Source of the DNA: Pteria penguin
Lineage: Eukaryota > Mollusca > Bivalvia > Pterioida > Pteriidae
Length of the DNA stretch: 64,000 nucleotides
Reading direction: 5' to 3'
NCBI GenBank assembly: GCA_035048485.1
Contig: CM068585.1
Coordinates: forward strand, 18,222,501 to 18,286,500
Of this stretch, positions 23,137 through 34,725 are shown piece after piece. A model generated the notes under the pieces. That model was given only the letters and a program-made list of their open reading frames with translations, did not search any database and was not told the DNA's origin. The stretch's first letter is position 1. The number at the start of each line of letters is the position of its first letter. Position numbers and translations under genes: made by a program.

Positions 23137-24056
23137 GAAAGCAAGTCTTCACATTCGAATAGATTCACTTTCAATACTGTTAGAATCTGTTAACTTGAGG
23201 TAAGGCAGTTTAAAAGATACTATTCATTCATTTATTAATGGTTTTATTTGTTTGTTTTTGTGTTTGATTATTTGGTATAATAAAGGCATAGAACAATAAA
23301 CTAAGTCAATTCAGAGTGTCAAGTATTGTGAAAAGTATATATAAATTTTTGCTATATATGTGTAAAGTTGTATTACACAGTTATGTTTTGATTTTTGTAT
23401 TTACTGCCTCAGGTAAATTCAAAGCATTTTTTTTTTTATTTTACACGCAAACTTTAGATATCAATGACTTCTCAATATGCGTCTTTTTTATAATCTTTTT
23501 ATTCACATTTAAACATATATACACCCATGCAGTTACAAAGAATCCAATGCAATCGTATCACTGCAAGATCAATCACATCTTTTATCAACTGCTATTTATA
23601 TCTCAAATTCTTCACATTTCAATCTTAGTTTACTTATTTTGGTGTTCAACTCTTCCAACGTAAATTAAAAAAAAAGACAAGACAAATTGAAATGTAATTA
23701 AGTAAATAAATAAATTAATTAATAAATAAATAAATTAATTAATATAGACAAAATGAAAATAGAAAATGAATGAATGAATGAAAACGTTTCTTATACATCA
23801 TTCCTAAAAACAATCCATTTGGAAATGCAGAATTTTACATCTTGTTTATCTCTTAACTTGTACATATATCTCAGTTTGCAGTAAGTTAATTGAATTATCA
23901 AAGACCATATGGTTAACATTAGTATTTGGATCAAACTTTAAATGTATCTTTTTAGAAACACAAACACTTTTATAAATTATTACTTGGTCTAAATATTCTA
24001 AAAAGATGAGATCTATACTAAAACATTTGTATTGTTTATTTCAGCAGTACTCAAAA

Positions 24057-24190
24057 ATGCAGGTAGGTTGAATGAATTCCAATCATTGTGCAACAACAAC
24101 AACAACAATAATAATAATGATAATAATATATTTGTCATTATTATTACTATTATAATTACTATTATTAATATTATTATTATTATTATTAAA

Positions 24191-24225
<35 letters not shown>

Positions 24226-24965
24226 TATTATTATTATTATTATTACTATTATTATTATTATTATTATTATTACTATTATTATTATTATTATTATTATTAT
24301 CATTATTATAATGATGATGATACAGGATACGGGGGATTTTATAGGGCGGTTACGAGAACGTGATGTGAATCTATGTTAGGGCTTTTAAAATTCAGGCCTA
24401 CATTTGAACAAGTACAAGGTGACGTGATCCTGTTCGTTGACAGTAAATCACAGTCTCTTTCCGAGGACTAATGTTATGTTACCACACAGGGATGTAGATT
24501 GAACCATGGTTGTACCGATTTAGTAAAATCACTAACAATGGGCTACTTTGTTGTAAACGTATGACTTGAACATTATTATCATTTTTATCTGTTTTCTTTC
24601 TAGCAAATTTTTAAACATGTGGCAGAACTGGAATTTGAATACATTATTTTAATTGTACTTAAGCTTTTTCTGGGCCTGTAATATGACTTGAAGTATACAC
24701 ATATCTCCGTTTCTACTTAAAACTATATATGAACAGTTAGTAATATGCTGCTTTATTTCAGACCAAAGTTTTGATCACTGTGTTGGTTTGCTGTGTTCTG
24801 TTCGCCTCTGTGAACGTAGCCGCGGCAAACCAAGCACAGAAATGCAGAGATTCCTGTGTGAAGATTGAGAACGCATGCCGTAAAAACTGCAAATTTCACA
24901 ATAAGCCACACCACTGCAAGAACGGCTGCTCAAATGACAGAGAAAAATGCATGAGGAAGTGTTGA
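24057..24965 (+). CDS. Cysteine-rich secreted peptide, gene 4 (three exons)
   Basis: Exons: untranslated about 23158-23199; micro-exon 24045-24062 (acceptor tttatttcag, with a possible alternative three bases later) ending ATGCAG, donor gtaggt; main exon 24762-24965, TGA stop. The joined product is Met-Gln, hydrophobic TKVLITVLVCCVLFASVNVA, then a basic mature peptide with CX3C-X6-CX3C-X8-CX3C-X6-CX3C whose last cysteine is the final residue. It lacks the RRT tail of genes 2 and 3. Polyadenylation signal at 25024. The second intron contains an (ATT)n tract. Same unnamed family as genes 1-3; all lie on the + strand and arose by tandem duplication. Confidence 0.87.
24091..24322. repeat. (ATT)n microsatellite in peptide gene 4 intron
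   Basis: Starts as caa and aat units and then runs as att units to about 24310. It is equivalent in place and type to 10294-10462 in gene 2. Confidence 0.9.
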
Positions 24966-25174
24966 GCAGTATGCAAACACAGAGCCAATTCACATGCTAT
25001 ATATATTATTGAACAGGTTATAAAATAAACGTAATATCACCTTCAATTCTATTTCTTATTATTTGATAAAGCGAGAGCATATCACGTACCCAATATGCAT
25101 ATCACTCTATCCATCTGAATGGGACAACTATTTGATTCTGAAAAAGGAATGAGAAATTACTGGTCAATGACTTA

Positions 25175-25341
25175 GGGGATACCATGCGAGTGTTTTACAA
25201 AAATTGACAGGGTATCGGCGAATACCCTGTCAGAAATTGAGTTTCACTGTGAGGCGTTAGCCGAGCTGTGAAACGGAAATTTCTGACAGGGTATTCGCCG
25301 ATACCCTGTCAGTTTTTGTAAAACACAAGCATGGTAACCCC
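25175..25341. mobile_element. Nested-palindrome foldback element (MITE-like)
   Basis: Arms of 64 bases (25175-25238 and 25278-25341) are reverse complements with four mismatches. Each arm contains its own palindrome gacagggtatcggcgaataccctgtc-type core (GACAGGGTAT and ATACCCTGTC), and the 39-base centre also folds (gtttcac/gtgaaac, ggc/gcc). The whole can form a branched cruciform. No clear target duplication. Confidence 0.85.
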
Positions 25342-25429
25342 ATTCTAATGCATTTGACAAAATAATTACAACTAGAAGCACAGAGTTATGGTTTTCTAAG
25401 CCAATTCGCTAATCACAGTCATATAAAAA

Positions 25430-25548
25430 AACTGCAGGGTATCGTGACGTCACAAATCAGAAACTGCAGGGTATCGTGACGTTATATAAAAAAACTGCAG
25501 GGGTATCGTTAATACCCTTGCAGTTTTAAAATCGGACAGCCAATGAGA
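25430..25548. repeat. Repeats of ctgcagggtatcg, related to the nested palindrome
   Basis: Three copies of ctgcag(g)ggtatcgt, the last forming a hairpin with 'taatacccttgcag'. The wording (gggtatcg...atacccttgcag) resembles the core of 25175-25341. Confidence 0.6.
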
Positions 25549-25689
25549 TCGCGTGTTAAAAACAAAGTGCAATAGAATAGATTATTTATGCCCAAACAAG
25601 TGTGAAAAATCAAGAACATAATTTCGTTGAGGCTATATGACAAATTTACTTCTTAACTGGGTATAACGAAAGTGTATCATACGTGTAAT

Positions 25690-25835
25690 AAAAAATACGA
25701 AAGTGACTGGTGTCACGTGACTATGACTCAACAACAATGTACCACAGTGGACATTCACTGACCCCTGAAATTCAGAGGTAAGACTAGATGCTCGGGAGGA
25801 GTGAGCATTTCCTGTTTGGCTAGTCACATCCATGT
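25690..25835 (-). repeat. 3'-UTR-like fragment of the RT retroelement family
   Basis: Minus strand: 'gtgactagccaaacaggaaa', 'gctcactcctcccgagcatc', then a ccactgtggtacattgttgt phrase. It matches 1425-1560 closely along its whole length, so the two are the same end of the same family. Confidence 0.7.
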
Positions 25836-25912
25836 GAATGCCCTTACACACAGACGAAACATATATAATTCAGCACTGTATATATACATGAATGTGAACA
25901 AACACTGTATAG

Positions 25913-25958
25913 AAATTTATACTTCAGTGTATGTGAACAAACACTGAAGTATAAATTT
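25913..25958. repeat. Perfect 18-bp hairpin
   Basis: aaatttatacttcagtgt at 25913-25930 and its exact reverse complement at 25941-25958, with a 10-base loop. Confidence 0.85.
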
Positions 25959-25959
25959 T

Positions 25960-28570
25960 GATATATAGTTTATCAGTAATCAGATGTACTACTGGATGCT
26001 AGAGTTATACCTGCCAGTATGCCCCATTCATTATGGAAGTCCCTCCATTTTAACAGAAACGTCGCCATGCCTACGAACGGCCATATTACACATTGCTGTA
26101 ACACTGTGCTCGTGATATCAGTAATTTCCATACAATTTCAAGACTGCCATACACATGAGTTATAATGACCAAAGATAGAAAATAATCACTTAGGACCATG
26201 AGAAATCTACAGAAAAATTCAGAATGTAGGCTGCTTGAATTCACATATATTGCAACAAATTCAGTCCAAACGAACTATATAGAAGTCATGAAACAATGGT
26301 AGATACAGTGGCGTACCTAAGCCTGAAGAATTTAAGGTCACTATAGCACAGTATGCAACTCTCAATAGAAAAGTTCCCCAAATATTTTACTGTTCTCAAC
26401 CATTTGTTTTGTTTTTTGTTTTTGTTTTATTGGGTGTTTTTGTTTTAAACTTGTTTTTTTTTTTCATTTTAATCATTACTGTGGCCCTCGTCCTTTCAAA
26501 GTTGAATGACGTACCCTACCTCTCTTGTCTTATACATCTGAAGGAGATACCTGTAAGAACAACACTGTCAAGTAATTATTTTCTCTACTTTTCCTTTTTT
26601 TTTTCATTGTTTCAATGTTTGAAATGAAAGCAATACTAATTAGTTAAAATATCCCATCGATACAAGAGAGAGAGAGAGAGAGAGAGAGCAACAAAAACGA
26701 AACACGTCATTTCAGAAATCAACCAAAACCAAAAACACTCGCATACAGATCTTTATAGAATATTATGATTAGGTATATTTACTTTCCATTTTGCCCATCT
26801 GCAGAGTAGACAATGAGTATGTCATATTTACCGACTGTTCGAACTGGACAGAGACTTCGAATGAAACAGTTTGCGTGTATTGGACTGGGCGTTGAATATC
26901 AAAGATGTTTTCGGAAGTCATGTGTGTTAAAATTTTTGGCCATGTGATGACTTTCTAACAAATCATCTACTCTCAAATATGAAGTCATACTGTATTCATG
27001 ATTTCTTAACTGTTAACTGTTATCTTGAAATAAGGAATATAGTTTTATTTACCAGAACTGATTACTCCCCCGATGGGAAATTTACCCTAAATTCTGCTCA
27101 CCTACTGTAGAGTATTTTTGTAGATTTTGTACCAAGTAGCCATATGAAGCCAAGTGTGTGTATTAAAACCATATATCTGTTGTACTGGAATAATTGTAAT
27201 GGATGCATAAATTCCCTAAACTGTGTTGTACATAAACAACAATAATATTAGAGTTACGATAATACCGTTCCATTGTTATACTGAGATTATCCGTCAGATC
27301 GTTCAGCATTTGACATATACAGATTTATCAACAGAAATATGTGGATCCTTTGTCTTTATATGTACGTAAGCTTTTGTCAAAATGATGTATTTTTCTGTGA
27401 CATGCGCTGGAAAGTTATTCGAATTTAATCACCCAGTCATATATGCTATTATTAATAAATGAATATCTCAAACTAAAATAACGTCTCCAAAAACATAAGT
27501 ATCCGCTTTGGTCACAGCGAATAGAAATTACATGTCCCTATTTTTTAAAAGAATGATTTGCGTTCGACGCCTCTGTGTTTAAGGATACCTTTCCGGGAAT
27601 CCAGGGTTTCTTATATGTGAAGGGATTTCATTGTGTGTATATATACAACGATATCTATCCCTAGCGAATTTCTTCTGAAATCTTATCCTTTACCTTCAGT
27701 TTCTAGCTCAGGATCGGGGAGGTCCATCTAGGCGCCTCCTCTCTTTTCTATCTTGGTGGTCAAGAGAGCTATAAATCTACAGATGTGTTATAAGGGAAGG
27801 GAGGGGAGGACATCCACTTCTACCGTGGGGCATCTGTAGTCCTTCCGCTCCACCATCTGTGGTCGCGGAGGTATGGACTCTTCTGTCCCCTCCTTCTTGG
27901 ATTTGTTAGGAATGGGTTGTGTATAACAAATTCTATAATTGTTTGCATTTTAATTGTAAGGATACCAGGATTTTTCCTTCTTAGCTTTATTTCGAATGTT
28001 TAAGAGTATAAGATTATCATTCGTGTCTGATTCAATTGTATATGTGCTCTAATCTGTACGTTCCGTCGTGAGTTGTGCTTCTTTTTAATCAATTATTCAT
28101 TGTATGGCAAAGTCTTACAAAGGTCTGCAGATCAATGAACAAACAGAAGAGGTCATACAAGTAATGAAGACAGGTTATTTATAAAGGTAAGTACGTAATG
28201 ATGAGGATTAGATATTTGATAAATGACAGACCAGTCTCATTAAAAATTAAAGATTAAGATTTTTTTTAAATTCATTGAAGATGTTCAGTCCAGTTGGAAC
28301 GAATTTGTTTATGACGGAGTTATATTATTCTATCTCTCAAAACGTTCATATTGATCACCGAAATCATTCGGTAAATAATCCCGATATCATTCGGTCAACA
28401 TTCACAACTGGCAGTACTGCCATCTATTTTCTAAGATCTAGAAAAGTATACTGACTTGTCAAATATCATGTTAACTTGTCAAATTTCAATATGTCAACAA
28501 GTATCTAACAAGTCATTATGGAGATCTGCCAGGTTGACACAATTATGACAGAAATATGTCACAAAGATGA
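25960..28570. other. Long intergenic stretch with few features
   Basis: A (GA)n tract lies at 26667-26688. A more GC-rich island at about 27690-27910 has a partly open minus-strand frame (KSKKEGTEESIPPRPQMVE and later MDLPDPELETEG) interrupted by stops; I cannot assign it. The rest is AT-rich without recognised features. Confidence 0.35.
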
Positions 28571-28576
28571 TACAAA

Positions 28577-28785
28577 TCATAGGCGGATCTAGAATTTTTT
28601 AAAAGGGGGAGGGGGTTTGCAGCCTCCCATGACTAATATTTTGCTATACTCCGTTTGGAAAAGGGAGAGGGGGAGATTTTAACCCCTAAAAATGGTCGAA
28701 ATAATTTTTTGAGGGGGGAGAGGGTAAAATTTTCCGACCAAAAAGGGGGGAAGTTGGGTTTGCAGGGGTTAAATCCGCCAATGCA
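28577..28785 (+). repeat. Dispersed repeat with gcggat...atccgcc ends
   Basis: Runs from ggcggatctagaatttttt to ttaaatccgccaatgc, with purine-rich G runs between. A copy lies at 21255-21400, and a left-end fragment beginning ggatctagaaatttttcaaa at 32853 continues into poly-A. The ends are short inverted repeats. Confidence 0.6.
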
Positions 28786-28990
28786 AATATTCTATGTAAA
28801 GACCAATCCGAAATAGAAGATGAAGTTCATTTTTTATTGAAATGTCCCTTTTACTAACTTTTCAGACAAAAGTATGTAAAGAAATACTATTATACCCGGC
28901 CCTCTGTGTATAAATTAATCCAGCTGCTCAGCACCCCTGTGGTTTAGGGAAATCTATTTTCCAAGCCTCAAAACTAAGAACTGATCAGTG
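28786..28990 (+). pseudogene. LINE ORF2 C-terminal fragment
   Basis: Frame reading LCKDQSEIEDEVHFLLKCPF then, after a stop, FRQKYVKKYYYTRPSVYKLI and QLLST. The EDEVHFLLKCPFY phrase is the finger region found after the RT domain of mollusc LINEs. It has an in-frame stop and is truncated on both sides. Confidence 0.6.
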
Positions 28991-29142
28991 TTAATAATTA
29001 TGTAATCTTGTGTTTATATTTGGTGACGTTTGAATATGAATTTATTTGCAATTAATTATATTTGTATATAAATGTGTATAACACCTTGCAAATTTCATAC
29101 TTAACCTTGTACTATGTATTTGTTATATATTGTGTGCATAAC

Positions 29143-29288
<146 letters not shown>

Positions 29289-29354
29289 CTGTACAGCTTT
29301 GGTCAATAAACAATATAATATTCGAATATTCGATGACAATAACAGGGGCCACGG

Positions 29355-29355
29355 C

Positions 29356-29399
<44 letters not shown>

Positions 29400-29475
29400 T
29401 AATAATAATAATAATAATAGTAATAATAATATATTTGTCATTATTATTATTATTAATATCATTATCATTATTTTT
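29355..29475. repeat. (AAT)n then (ATT)n microsatellite
   Basis: aat units from 29355, then 'aatatatttgtcattatt' and att units. The same joining phrase (aatatatttgtcattattat) occurs in the tract at 24125, so the two tracts share an origin. Confidence 0.9.
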
Positions 29476-29757
29476 GTGTGAGAATGTGTGTGAGTGTGTG
29501 GATATGTGTAATGTAAAATTTCGTAGAAAACACTGTATATTTATGAAAGAAATATTTACAAAGTGTGTTTGTTATAGAAATAAACGGAACTTGAATCATA
29601 CAGTTTTATATTAGATCTGTTATGGTTTAACTCAAACATCATATCGGAGTCGTTCGGTGTGTCGTATAGATAATGGATAATAGTTGAGATCAAACACATT
29701 TCCATTTCTTTACATATCGGCAATTTTCTTGAGTATGTATATGTGTTTTCTTTGTAG

Positions 29758-29941
29758 TCATTTCCTGACCATGTTTGATAGTTCAGAGAGTGACTATGAC
29801 AGTAGTTGGACCACCTTGTCGTCCATTAGCGATGAAATAGATATAAGAGCTAATTCAGATGTACAGAAACGAACTACCTTATTAGAAAGAAGGGTTTTAC
29901 AGATTTATTCTGACCTTCACATTCCAAAATACAACAGAAAG
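29758..29941 (+). CDS. Orphan coding-like exon of an unknown gene
   Basis: An acceptor (tgttttctttgtag) ends at 29757, followed by a 13-base leader, an ATG at 29771 and 57 open codons to a strong gtaagt donor at 29942, phase 0. The peptide starts MFDSSESDYDSSWTTLSSIS, acidic and Ser-rich, and goes on to a charged, helix-like part (RTTLLERRVLQIYSDLHIPK). Codon use and the good splice sites look genuine. I find no next exon on the + strand before OFD1, so the partner exons may lie beyond repeats that I could not read through, or the exon may be a relic. No family recognised. Confidence 0.45.
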
Positions 29942-30029
29942 GTAAGTAAATCCTAGAGCTTTACATATATACATGAAGACTTAACAATTGAAACTACTAT
30001 AAAGAAATCAATAATGTTGCAAGAAAAAC

Positions 30030-30328
30030 TGATGATTCCCATGACATGTATGTGCGTGCATCATCATACTGGATCCCTGTAACATGTAAGTGTGTGCCTA
30101 ATCATGCTGGATGTCCATAACATATCTGTGCGTGCATGATCATGCTGGATTCCCAAGACATGTAGGTGCATGCTTCATCATGCTGGATTCCCAAGACATG
30201 TATATGCGTGCATAATCATGCTAAATTCCCAAGACATGTATGGGCGTGCATGATCATGCTGGATTCCCAAGACATGTATGGGCGTGTACGATGATGCTGG
30301 ATTCCCAAGACATGTATGAGCGTGCATA
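30030..30328. repeat. 38-bp minisatellite
   Basis: About eight units of acatgtatgggcgtgcatga plus tcatgctggattcccaag, 38 bases each, more diverged at the left. Confidence 0.9.
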
Positions 30329-31130
30329 TTATATGATGCGATACCACTGGATCAACCTACCCCAATATACACGTACAGTATTATATGATGCGATACCACT
30401 GGAGCAACCTACCCCCAATATACACGTACAGTATTATATGATGCGATACCACTGGAGCAACCTGCCCCCAATATACACGTACAGTATTATATGATGCGAT
30501 ACCACTGGAGCAACCTGCCCCCAATGTACACGTACAGTATTATATGATGCGATACCACTGGAGCAACCTGCCCCAATATACACGTACAGTATTATATGAT
30601 GCGATACCACTGGAGCAACCTCCCCCCAATGTACACGTACAGTAAGATATGATGCCATATCACTGGAGCATCCTGCCCCGAATATACACGTACAGTATTA
30701 TATGATACGATACCACTGTAGCATCCTGCCCCCTATATACACGTACAGTATTATATGATGCTATACCATTGTAGTATCCTGTCCCCAATGTACACGTACA
30801 GTATTATATGATGCTATACCATTGTAGTATCCTGTCCCCTATATACACGTACAGTATTATATGATGCTATACCATTGTAGTATCCTTTCCCCAATGTACA
30901 CGTACAGTATTATATGATGCGATAACACTGGAGCATCCTGCCCCCAATATACACGTACAATATTATATGATGCGATAACACTGGAGCATCCTGCCCTAAT
31001 ATACAAGTACTGTATTATATGATGCGATATCACTGCATCATCCTGCCCCCAACATACACGTACAACATTACAATGTATATGATACGATGCAACTGGAGCA
31101 TCATGCTCCCAATACACACATATATTATAT
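30329..31130. repeat. 53-bp minisatellite
   Basis: About fourteen units built on 'acgtacagtattatatgatg', 'cgataccactggagcaacct' and gcccccaatatac, spaced 53 bases. It abuts the 38-bp array, and units decay rightwards. Open frames across it are artefacts of the period. Confidence 0.92.
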
Positions 31131-31232
31131 GATAAGATGATTGGATTCTGACCGGGAAAAGTAAACGATCTTTATATTACATGCTTTCGTTGCTAGTGCT
31201 AAACAATATTATTATGCATCCTCATTTTTTCT

Positions 31233-31465
31233 GGACCATCGGTGTAGCTCAGTCGTTAGCGGTATTGGCTAAGAGATCCTGGGTTAGAATCCCATTGATA
31301 AATTATCTGTGTCCTGTCTCTAAGACCAGACAATAAGATCTGGGGTGTTTCATTGCTTCGGGTGGGCTCGATGCTCATAGACCGAAATTTGCGGGCAATA
31401 CATAACGCATGTGTCGTCAATACAATGATATGATCCTGATGTTGACTAATGAAAAATAATTCCAT
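31233..31465 (+). mobile_element. tRNA-derived SINE-like element, second family
   Basis: The head reads GGTGTAGCTCAGTCGTTAGC (A box) and GGTTAGAATCCC (B box, one base off). The body contains ATTGCTTCGGGTGGGCTCG, sharing TGCTTCGGGTGGG with the middle of the SINE at 4439 in the same relative orientation. No target duplication was found, so the 3' end is approximate. Confidence 0.65.
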
Positions 31466-32868
31466 TTAAAATCTAGATCTGCTTTCTTAAAACAGTTTTA
31501 ATGATGACATTCATACATTGTAAATCCCACTTAATATGTGTGATTTTACATTAAAGGACAGGTATTTAAAACAGTGCATCAGACTCCAATCCTAAATAAA
31601 GAACTTTCAAAAATCTTAGAGAACTCTTTCAAACGAAGAAATCCTCCCCCCCCCCCCCTTTTTTTTTTAATTTTGGACGTGGTAGCATTTACATAAAGCG
31701 ACATGATATAGAGGATCTGTATGTTCATCTTTCACTTATTTAAATTAAGCGCGAATCCTGAGATTTGTCAGAGGTGGGGTCCTGCGTGGAGGGTGGGTGG
31801 GAGAGGGGTCCTATGGTTGAATTTATCTTATCGTTATTAATATTTTGTGGCTCGCTTCGTTCGCCATTTATTATACAGAAAGTTCATTTTTAGAATTATT
31901 CATAATCACTTCCGAGGAGAAGGACATGGAACACTTTTCTCTTCTTTTCCCCTTTCCAAGTCATCACAAATATTCAACTTTCCGACCATGGGTTTTATGA
32001 AAGAGTATGTTCAGGTTTGTCTTGTCTAGAATCACACGACGATTTTCCACCATAAAGACCTTTTGACACCTTTTAAAAACATTTAGATACATTGCTTAGT
32101 AATTAAGTGAAAGAAATAAGTGTGGCTATTTAATGCCAGGAAAGCCTCAGCATACATCAAAGACATACAGCATATGCCGTATGTCTCTGCATACATGTAG
32201 AAATGTAATTATTATTAATGGAATTTATCATGATTATATTGTCATTATTGTGTCATGTTCTAACTTTTAAATTTACTTTGATAAATAGAAAAATTAGAAA
32301 ATTAGAACATGACAATTGATTGAAATTCACCTTTCTGAAATCGTAAAATTTTTCACTTGTTCTATGTCTGTTTCCCAGGACATTCCTATTCCTGTGTAAG
32401 CAATGGCCCGGTTATAACAATCGCCGATCTGCGCGTAGTAATCCGAAAAGTAACCCAACAACTGCCAACGTAAACATACTGTCATCGTAATCAATCCGTG
32501 TGATTTTATAGTGAATTGTAAAAAAGTCTTTAAATTCTTTATATAAGGCATGAGATGATAACGATTTTTAATTATATGTAACACTGCAAATAGAGATATA
32601 CATGTGTATATTCGTGATACATGTGTATATTCGTATACATGTATAAGTGATCCCTATAGATGTCTATTTTTGCAGAATGAAACATGTTGCTAATTCAAGC
32701 GTCATAGATAAACACTGGTACTGTGCTATGTGCCTTATCGCTTCGCTAATTACAAGAAAACATGTATTGTTCCCTGTGCTGATTAGCATATCTGACTTTA
32801 TTCTCGGATCGACGTTATTTTCAACTAAGTAGTAATCAAGTAACCAATAGTAGGATCTAGAAATTTTT

Positions 32869-32903
<35 letters not shown>

Positions 32904-34440
32904 TGGGTGGTGGAGGTACGGAACTTATCAAGCTAATTTAAATGTATATAAACTCTTAATTCGTTTATCTATGGTTTCACATATGTTCACAATCGACTCG
33001 ACGAAGAACATAATGCATTGGAAAGAAGGGTGTGTGTGTGTGCTGCTCTACTATATGTACATGTACCTTTATATATTTATGAGCCATATTTCTTCTTTTA
33101 TTCATCTTATATACTAGTAAAATCTACAGTTAAACTAGATGTTTTGTGAAACAATGAGGCCCATGCTGTCGCCAAATGTCTTTGCTTTCAAATACCGAAA
33201 AACGTTTGGTGTCAAAATATATGCACATGTAAGTTGTGCACAACGTTTGAGGTTTAAAGAATGGCTTAAAAAAGTCTAGAAAACGGACAGAGGGACGGAC
33301 AGACAGACAGAGTCCAAGCTATTAAAGCTGTATACCCTATGTTTGCTAGTACAGTGCATATTACAGATTAATTTATTCTAAATTGTTTTGATTATATATA
33401 TATATAAGCCAAAACGTATTAAAAAAAAAAAGACCCTTGCAGATGTTGTGATCAAATTCGTCGTATTAAGTGAGATATGGCTGTCTAAAACGCGATGTGT
33501 TTACAACCAACTTATCACGTGATCTAATTCAGAAGCCGCCGCATCATGGACACCGATGGAGGGTGAGGTAAATAAACTTGTCGAGTAACTTTTAAAAATC
33601 TGCATTCAAGTCTGCTAAAGTTAGTATTTACTGAAATCGTTTTCTTTTGGGGTCTCCTTTCATCGTATCTCTTTTGATTAAAATGTGCATGCGCGAAGTC
33701 GGTTATGGTTGTATTTATGGAATACCCACTTTATTTGCGAAGTATTCTCTTTTAAGCCGCCCTACGGTATAAATTTACTTCATATATTCTCTTTTTATTT
33801 TGATATCTCCGAGGGTTTGAAACAACAAAAAATGGTATTCACGCAAAGTTAATAACTTCAGACATACGAGAAAAATACAGGTTTTGTTTTACATGCCCTA
33901 ATATTTTTAAATTATACCGAATTGTCGGGTATACAACTTTAAGTCCTCTTCGGCGAAGCCGTTATGGAACTTATTTATATAAAGAATGCTCAATACACTG
34001 TTACTTAAGAATTTTCTTTCCATAGAAAATGTGTAACTTCTAATTTCCTTGCATTTGTTATCAACTGTATTTTAAATGCAATTTAAAACTTTTGCTGCTT
34101 CATCAGATACCGATAGCCCGGCTATCAGTACTCTGAGTACTTTGATTTCCCTTGCTTTCAGTGCTATTAGCAGCTTTTATAGCTGCTTAGTGTTGTAGTT
34201 TTGGTCTGCATGCTTTTATGATTATGATTAATATGTTTATACATGTAATGTTTTTCTGTTGTGTACAAAACTCCGGTCCAAAATTTTATCTTACCACAAA
34301 ATCTACCTCTCTTTATTCCGTAAACTAAGTAAAGTAGTACATGTACATTTGAGTGTCCTATCCCCGAAGACAATCTGCGACATTCATTCTGGTGAGCGAT
34401 ATAGGCTCTTTTAACTTTTTTTTTATGTCAGCGCATCGTT
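31466..34440. other. Region upstream of OFD1, repeats and unassigned DNA
   Basis: It includes a C/T run at 31646-31668, a poly-A run at 32868-32901, a low-copy-looking stretch 33400-34000 whose 'cctcttcggcgaagccgtta' phrase recurs as ggcttcggtgaagccgcact at 39700, and a ctggtgagcgatata repeat end at 34388. A short ATG frame at 33545 (MDTDGG, then a gtgagg donor) could be a first exon but has no further support. Confidence 0.35.
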
Positions 34441-34449
34441 TGTTTTCAT

Positions 34450-34573
34450 CCAATCAAATGATTTGTAGTCTTCAGCCCGATAAATTCCGAGCGCAACTTT
34501 CGAAGTGATTGATGATGTTTGTCTAAAAGTTAGTGGAACTCAAGATAATGCCTTGATAAATAACGTATAAAGG
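34450..34573 (+). promoter_or_regulatory. OFD1 promoter region
   Basis: A CCAAT motif (34450-34454) and a TATA-like gtataaagg (34565-34573) precede the ATG at 34630, leaving a 5' UTR of perhaps 30 bases. These are weak motifs in AT-rich DNA; position is the main support. Confidence 0.4.
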
Positions 34574-34629
34574 CATTACGCCTGTCATTATCAACATCGA
34601 ATAAAGTGTTGCTAGAAGTTCAACTCACA

Positions 34630-34725
34630 ATGGAGAAGGAAAAATTAGATTACATGTCAGCAGAGGAACTTCGGAACCGACTGTACCATAGTTTACGTGA
34701 TCGTGGAATGGTAGATAATATCAAG
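34630..34725 (+). CDS. OFD1: OFD1 exon 1: start and first half of the LisH motif
   Basis: It encodes 32 residues with the LisH-type pattern (LRNRLYHSLRDRGMVDNI) and ends with a gtatgg donor, phase 0. The next exon continues the motif with TQLRNSLVTEL. LisH motifs dimerise, and in OFD1 this part is needed for centriolar localisation. Confidence 0.93.

Noticed and set aside
24013..24379. Poly-Ile and Asn-rich frames on both strands
   Set aside because: Artefacts of the (ATT)n tract in the intron of peptide gene 4.
30240..31117. Repetitive frames on both strands (e.g. HHIILYVYIG repeats)
   Set aside because: Produced by the 53-bp minisatellite; frames change between units, with no conserved start or splice sites.
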